A stretch of DNA of 25,696 nucleotides from a virus. A program made the position numbers and the translations under genes. Each line of letters begins with the position of its first letter. Position 1 is the stretch's first letter. This document shows, one piece after another, positions 21,923 through 25,696 of this stretch. The DNA is taken from IMG/VR virus record IMGVR_UViG_3300017949_000054, positions 1-25,696 of that record. One strand, written 5' to 3'. Under the pieces are notes generated by a model. It was not told the DNA's origin. It saw only the letters and a program-made list of their open reading frames with translations, and made no database searches.

Positions 21923-22336
21923 CTAATCAAGTTCAAAACGAACATCAGTTATATCATCTTTAATTATATAGCCAGTTTGTTCATATTTATTGTGAATTTT
22001 TTTGCAAATATCTTCAGCAGAATTACTTGCTATAACAAAAGGTTTGCCAATGAAAAATGGTTCATGAAAATTTTTAAAACTCATGTGTACTAACCAACTT
22101 TCAGAAAATAAATCAAATTTGTCTAAAATTTCTTCTTCAAAAAACATTTTTATATCTCTATCTTTGAAAAATTGTAAGACAAATTGATCTTTGTTTTTAT
22201 CTGAAATAGCAATAACCCCAATCACGATGAGGTTTTCACGTTGATTGGGGTATCTTGCATAAACTAAAGAGTAAGCATATTTTTTATCTATATTTACTGT
22301 TGGAAAGTAACAATAATACTCACTCTTTTCATCCAT
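21923..22336 (-). CDS. Hypothetical protein next to GT2
   Basis: A 137-residue protein. A TTG start at 22360 would overlap the GT2 gene, but ATG at 22336 lies one base after the GT2 stop and gives a natural coupled start, so it is chosen. It is rich in Phe, Tyr, Lys and Asp, with beta strands (Y-S-L-V-Y-A-R-Y, N-L-I-V-I-G-V-I-A-I, P-F-V-I-A-S-N) and a helix near the end (A-E-D-I-C-K-K-I-H-N-K-Y). No known motif. It contains a 10-bp inverted repeat. It may work with GT2 or with the fibre gene; no evidence decides. Confidence 0.5.
   Translation of the reverse strand: MDEKSEYYCYFPTVNIDKKYAYSLVYARYPNQRENLIVIGVIAISDKNKDQFVLQFFKDRDIKMFFEEEILDKFDLFSESWLVHMSFKNFHEPFFIGKPFVIASNSAEDICKKIHNKYEQTGYIIKDDITDVRFELD
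22215..22251. repeat. 10-bp inverted repeat with 17-base spacer
   Basis: ACCCCAATCA (22215-22224) and TGATTGGGGT (22242-22251) are perfect complements. They lie within the 137-residue ORF, coding for Y-P-N-Q and V-I-G-V on either side. As RNA they form a stable stem. There is no T-run, so it is not a standard terminator. Confidence 0.6.
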
Positions 22337-22337
22337 C

Positions 22338-23105
22338 TTATAGCCATTCTTCTTGAACAAACTCTTTCATTAGCCGCTCTTCCCAATTCTCGCCCATCTC
22401 AATAGATAAGGCTTGATCCATAGCGTTTCTTGCTAATCTAGTTCTTTCAGCAGGATCAGATTCAGGAGCGCGGCCAAGTTCAAACATATTATTATTATGA
22501 CGATGCATTTCTAGCCCCTCATGGACATAAATGCCTCTTCCATCTTTTCGTGCTTGCCAAGAGTAGTAAAGATCAGTTCCATGAATTAATAACAGAGGGT
22601 GTAGCCAGTTAGATTCATCAAACCAGTCTGCTCTAAATAAAGCACAAGAATGTTCCATCATCCAAGTTTGGCGAGGCTGACCCGTTCCTCTATTTCTAAG
22701 ATGCTTCCAAAATCCAATTGAAGACTCATCATGAGCGGCTTGCACAATAACAGCATTATCATTTTCTTTTAAGAAAGTGTAAAGAGGCAATAAAGGATCT
22801 GTTCCCTCAACAAGTTGCCCTGTAGTTGTCATAATAAAATAGGCAAAATAATTTTCCCAATTTAATGCTTCAAGGGACTTTGCATATGTTAAACCCATTC
22901 TATAGCCATGTGTGGCTCTCAAATTATAATCCAAATAAACCATATGGATATCGTCGTCGTTTGGAGCAAACATCCACTCTTCATCTGAACCATTTTCAAC
23001 AACAATAATATCCATCGGCACTTCTGATGTTTTTAACACTTTTATATTATGCTCAATAATTTCGGGCATATTATAATTTAACATAACTACTGCAACTTTA
23101 TCCAC
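22338..23105 (-). CDS. Glycosyltransferase family 2-like protein
   Basis: A 255-residue protein with a GTG start; AGGAG lies 6 bases upstream, and the ATG two bases earlier is in another frame. The N-terminus V-A-V-V-M-L-N-Y-N with D-I-I-V-V-E-N-G-S-D-E follows the GT2 opening (nucleotide-binding Rossmann-like half). L-R-A-T-H-G-Y-R-M-G-L matches the usual N-x-G-x-G-x-x-x-G position. However, in the place where GT2 has an acidic DxD or D-D-D the sequence reads Y-F-I-M-T-T-T-G-Q, so the metal motif is absent. Later T-D-L-Y-Y-S-W and R-G-I-Y-V-H-E resemble the acceptor side (E/D-D-x-D/x-R-W family). It may be an inactive or altered enzyme. Context: upstream of the fibre genes. Confidence 0.72.
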   Translation of the reverse strand: MDKVAVVMLNYNMPEIIEHNIKVLKTSEVPMDIIVVENGSDEEWMFAPNDDDIHMVYLDYNLRATHGYRMGLTYAKSLEALNWENYFAYFIMTTTGQLVEGTDPLLPLYTFLKENDNAVIVQAAHDESSIGFWKHLRNRGTGQPRQTWMMEHSCALFRADWFDESNWLHPLLLIHGTDLYYSWQARKDGRGIYVHEGLEMHRHNNNMFELGRAPESDPAERTRLARNAMDQALSIEMGENWEERLMKEFVQEEWL

Positions 23106-23143
23106 ATTAATCTCCTAACTTTATACTAACATAATATCATATT

Positions 23144-24445
23144 TTATGATTTCTTTTTCTTTTTTCTGTGGTTATCACATTTTTCACAAGAGCCGGGAGC
23201 GCAAGGCTTTGTTCCGGGCACTCTTTTATACCCATCCCAACAATTACATTTACTCTTTGCCTCTTTGTTTCTTTGAATATATTCTTTTAAGTTTTTAATT
23301 GATTTTAACACAGCATTAATTTCTTTTGGATTTCTGCTACCATCTAGCGTCATCCTATATTCTTCTAAAAGCCTTTCGGCTTCTTTAAAATTTTTATTAT
23401 CAACAGCGTCTTTAATTCTTTGTGGGCTAAACATAAAACCCCGTTTTTTCTTAGAAGATTCTTTACTTCTTTCCATTTCTTTAACTTTAGATGCAGCCCA
23501 AGATCTTCCTGCATTCCCGCCCCAAGCCAGCCAAGCAACATCCCAAGGTGTAACTTCGCCTTTGCCAGCCTTTTCTGAGCGACCTCCAGCGTGTCTTTCA
23601 AAGAAAGAGTGCATACGCTTAACATGCTCTGGGGTTAATTCTTTTCCTTCTGCAATCTTGCGAGCGCGAGTGAGAGTCGCAGATTCAAAGCCTTTACCCG
23701 CTTTTCCTTCAGAATGATATTTAATACCTCTACGAGCAGCAGCACGAACGCCCTCTGGGGGAGTTAAGTCAACAGATGATTTCTTTTTTCTTTGTTCAGG
23801 TTTATCCATTGTTTTAGTACCCGTAGGATCTGCTTTTTTTAATTCTTCATTTGCCCACTCTTTTAATTCTTTTTCACTTTTTGGGGGGCTATGATATTTT
23901 TCTATATATTGCTTACCCATTCCCGGAGAAATACTTTCCCAAAGATCAATCATTGCATTGTTGTATTCTTCATCATCTTTTTCTTTAAGTGCTTCTTTTA
24001 CTCTATCAACTTTTTCATTACTACTCATAATAAACCTTTCACTAGAACGACGTATGATATGAATATCTACTGGCTCTCCTGTTGTTATATCAACACTTCT
24101 CATTCCAGTAGGCTCTGCTCTTAATGCTCTTTTTAATTCTTCATTTGCAAATGCAGCATAGTAAGGTTGCGGCAAGTTTTTTCTTATCCATTTAAAAATT
24201 TCTACACTAAGACGAGGATATTTACTTTTAAGTTCTTCTATTTCTTTTGTATTTTCATAAGGATGAAGTTTGTCGCCATATCCCAAATAAAAAATTGCAG
24301 TTCCGTCGCCGTTAGGTACAGGGGCATAGTAAACAGAACCAATAATTTGATCTTCGTCTTTTATTAAGAAATATTCACTGACATTATCTGATCCATGCTC
24401 AACGTTAAATTCTTCAAAATAAGATCGCTTTTTCATTATTCCCAT
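23144..24445 (-). CDS. Phage structural protein with conserved head-type domain and Cys-rich tail
   Basis: A 433-residue protein. The start is at ATG 24445; ATG 24436, which overlaps the upstream stop as TAATG, is an alternative. Residues 1-140 look alpha/beta (A-I-F-Y-L-G-Y, V-E-I-F-K-W-I-R). Residues about 225-322 contain a domain seen in many phage head proteins: P-P-E-G-V-R-A-A-A-R-R-G, T-L-T-R-A-R-K-I-A-E-G, V-K-R-M-H-S-F-F-E-R-H and V-A-W-L-A-W-G-G-N-A-G. The C-terminus has C400, C402, C416, C420 and C423, with C-W-D-G-Y-K-R-V-P-G-T-K, a short motif known from phage and virion proteins. A-N-E-E-L-K-(R/K) and P-T-G occur twice (99-114 and 198-210). Position before the fibre genes; function unknown. 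Confidence 0.58.
   Translation of the reverse strand: MGIMKKRSYFEEFNVEHGSDNVSEYFLIKDEDQIIGSVYYAPVPNGDGTAIFYLGYGDKLHPYENTKEIEELKSKYPRLSVEIFKWIRKNLPQPYYAAFANEELKRALRAEPTGMRSVDITTGEPVDIHIIRRSSERFIMSSNEKVDRVKEALKEKDDEEYNNAMIDLWESISPGMGKQYIEKYHSPPKSEKELKEWANEELKKADPTGTKTMDKPEQRKKKSSVDLTPPEGVRAAARRGIKYHSEGKAGKGFESATLTRARKIAEGKELTPEHVKRMHSFFERHAGGRSEKAGKGEVTPWDVAWLAWGGNAGRSWAASKVKEMERSKESSKKKRGFMFSPQRIKDAVDNKNFKEAERLLEEYRMTLDGSRNPKEINAVLKSIKNLKEYIQRNKEAKSKCNCWDGYKRVPGTKPCAPGSCEKCDNHRKKKKKS
23836..24148. repeat. 19-bp direct repeat inside the 433-residue gene
   Basis: TTTTTAATTCTTCATTTGC occurs at 23836-23854 and 24130-24148. Each encodes A-N-E-E-L-K and is followed downstream in the gene by a P-T-G segment. 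This indicates an internal duplication in the same gene. Confidence 0.7.
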
Positions 24446-25695
24446 CTTTTCTTAGGAAAATCTTCTTCAGTTGCCCATTCAAGTTTTTTACCCGGCTGCA
24501 CTTTCCACTTATCTCTAATGTTTTTACGATGCTTTCTTGCTTCATTTTGATCAGTTTCTTCAGGCCCAAGCCATTCTTCTTCTCTTTTTGAAACAGGTTC
24601 AGCATACCATTTAGACATATCAGCACTGTAATCTGGATTTGAAGCGCCTAACCCTTGTGCAATTATTTCGTCAGCGTTGTTAATAACTTCACGAATTTGT
24701 TTATCTAGTTCTCCTTTTATCCATGCAAAGTTAGGATCATTTGCATACATCAATTCTGCTTTATCATAAATTTCAGAATAATAACGTTCAAAAATCCAAA
24801 GTAAATGTCCTAATCCCAATTCTTTAGTTTTTTCTATTGTATTTTGAAAACTTTCAATTGCTCCTTCTTCTTGCCACGGCCAGTCTTTTATTATTGCCTC
24901 ATATATAGGTTCATCTTGTAAATTCTTTTTAATGTCATATTTGAGTGCTTCTATATAATTTTGCCAATTTTTATTAGTTTCTTCCCAAAAACCATCATAA
25001 AAAGAATCTTGGTATTCCTCATCAAGAACCCAACTTTCTTCAGATCCTGCAAATATGTCTATTAAATCTTCTGAAGCGCCGTCTATAAAATTATCATAAA
25101 AATCTTGAGTTTTACTAGCAGCACCCACTTCGCGGTAAAGGCCGCCATAACTAGAAATGCTTTGAGATTGCATAAAATTAGGAACTATTGACAAATTATA
25201 CATGGCTGCGGCTTGACCTTCCCATTTAGCCTCTTCTTGAGTGTGTTCTTCGTGTTCTTCGTTTTCAATATCATCCCAATTATCAACTGAAGTCTTTTTC
25301 CATTTAGAAGTCCTTCTCCACTTAGACAGAAGTGAAAGTTGTTGCTCATCAACTCTAGTGGGCAATTGTGAAATACCTTCTCCCTTATGTAAACCTCGTT
25401 CAAATCTTTGACGATAATCTGAAAAGTCTGTTTCATCAAACTCAGACCAATTTAATAATTCGTCTTCTTCTGGATTAAACATTGAACGCAATTGATTCAT
25501 TGAATTATATTTGTTTATAATTTTAAGAATACTTGTTGCACGACTTTCATCTTCAGATCCTGATTCCCCCCAATTTTGATTTATTTTATTAACTTCAACA
25601 AGATTTTTTGCCAATTGTTTAGGATCTTCGCTCCAAATAGAGGATAGCCACTCGTTCCATTTTTCTTTATAATTAGGATCATTTGGATTTGTCAT
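24436..25695 (-). CDS. Hypothetical acidic, Trp-rich protein (may be extended beyond window)
   Basis: A 419-residue frame whose ATG is one base from the right edge, so the true start may lie outside. The protein is acidic, with many Trp, Glu and Asp residues, repeated short motifs such as W-E-E or E-E-W, and helical segments (E-A-L-K-Y-D-I-K-K-N-L, G-H-L-L-W-I-F-E-R-Y-Y). No catalytic motif, signal peptide or membrane segment is visible. It is directly coupled to the next gene. I do not recognise the family. It lies upstream of the head genes, where portal or terminase would be expected, but it does not resemble either. Confidence 0.5.
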   Translation of the reverse strand: MTNPNDPNYKEKWNEWLSSIWSEDPKQLAKNLVEVNKINQNWGESGSEDESRATSILKIINKYNSMNQLRSMFNPEEDELLNWSEFDETDFSDYRQRFERGLHKGEGISQLPTRVDEQQLSLLSKWRRTSKWKKTSVDNWDDIENEEHEEHTQEEAKWEGQAAAMYNLSIVPNFMQSQSISSYGGLYREVGAASKTQDFYDNFIDGASEDLIDIFAGSEESWVLDEEYQDSFYDGFWEETNKNWQNYIEALKYDIKKNLQDEPIYEAIIKDWPWQEEGAIESFQNTIEKTKELGLGHLLWIFERYYSEIYDKAELMYANDPNFAWIKGELDKQIREVINNADEIIAQGLGASNPDYSADMSKWYAEPVSKREEEWLGPEETDQNEARKHRKNIRDKWKVQPGKKLEWATEEDFPKKRWE

Positions 25696-25696
25696 A

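Noticed and set aside
21902-21930. Possible promoter before the fibre gene (TTGATT, 17 bases, ATTAAT)
   Set aside because: Both boxes are weak, the region is A+T-rich, and such matches are expected by chance.
23136-23150. AT-only hairpin (ATCATA/TATGAT) before the GT2 gene
   Set aside because: No G-C pairs in the core and no T-run, so it is too weak to call a terminator.
24436-25695. Portal or terminase function for the 419-residue protein
   Set aside because: No Walker motif, nuclease residues or portal-like pattern is visible.

Overview
This window looks like a contiguous part of the late (virion structure and assembly) region of a tailed bacteriophage with a contractile tail, i.e. a myovirus morphotype. 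All supported genes lie on the minus strand, tightly packed and often overlapping by a few bases, so the region is read from high to low coordinates. The DNA is A+T-rich, although the major capsid gene and the gene before it use visibly more G/C-ending codons. The host cannot be read from the sequence. Most start sites have AGGAG-type ribosome binding sites, and two baseplate genes carry peptidoglycan-degrading domains. The combination of virion genes and embedded glycosyltransferases recalls environmental or actinobacterial phages, but that is an impression and not a proof.

Layout in the direction of transcription. 25695-23144: two poorly known proteins, the second with a conserved phage structural domain and a Cys-rich tail. 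23105-21923: a GT2-like glycosyltransferase and an unknown protein. 21878-20070: a fibre with internal repeats, a tail-collar-domain protein and a 44-residue coiled-coil ORF. 20009-16363: an acidic protein, a small unknown protein, and a 915-residue maturation protease/scaffold-like fusion that carries an inserted HicA-like domain, two Cys clusters and C-terminal repeats. 16305-14778: a probable capsid decoration protein and the HK97-fold major capsid protein, followed by a terminator hairpin. 14671-10757: two small head-associated proteins, two glycosyltransferases (GT4-like and GT34/GT-A-like) and two paralogous 182-residue surface proteins, followed by a strong bidirectional terminator. 10662-8779: three neck/connector or tail-completion proteins. 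8702-3260: tail sheath, tail tube, a tail assembly chaperone pair joined by a -1 ribosomal frameshift, and the tape measure protein. 3253-1: an amidase/baseplate fusion, a baseplate protein, and a hub protein with a lysozyme-like C-terminus that runs off the left edge.

Together the genes make the capsid, neck, contractile tail and upper baseplate. Terminase and portal are not seen and would be expected beyond the right edge; further baseplate genes would be expected beyond the left edge. No tRNA, rRNA, CRISPR array, insertion sequence or gene-free stretch over 300 bases was found.

The most interesting points are: (1) a very well-formed -1 frameshift cassette (AAATTTA plus a spaced stem-loop) in the chaperone gene; (2) a HicA/dsRBD-like module inserted in the maturation protease; (3) a marked enrichment of the tripeptide Gly-Thr-Ala, with varied codons, in putative surface-exposed virion proteins of a cluster that also encodes three glycosyltransferases.
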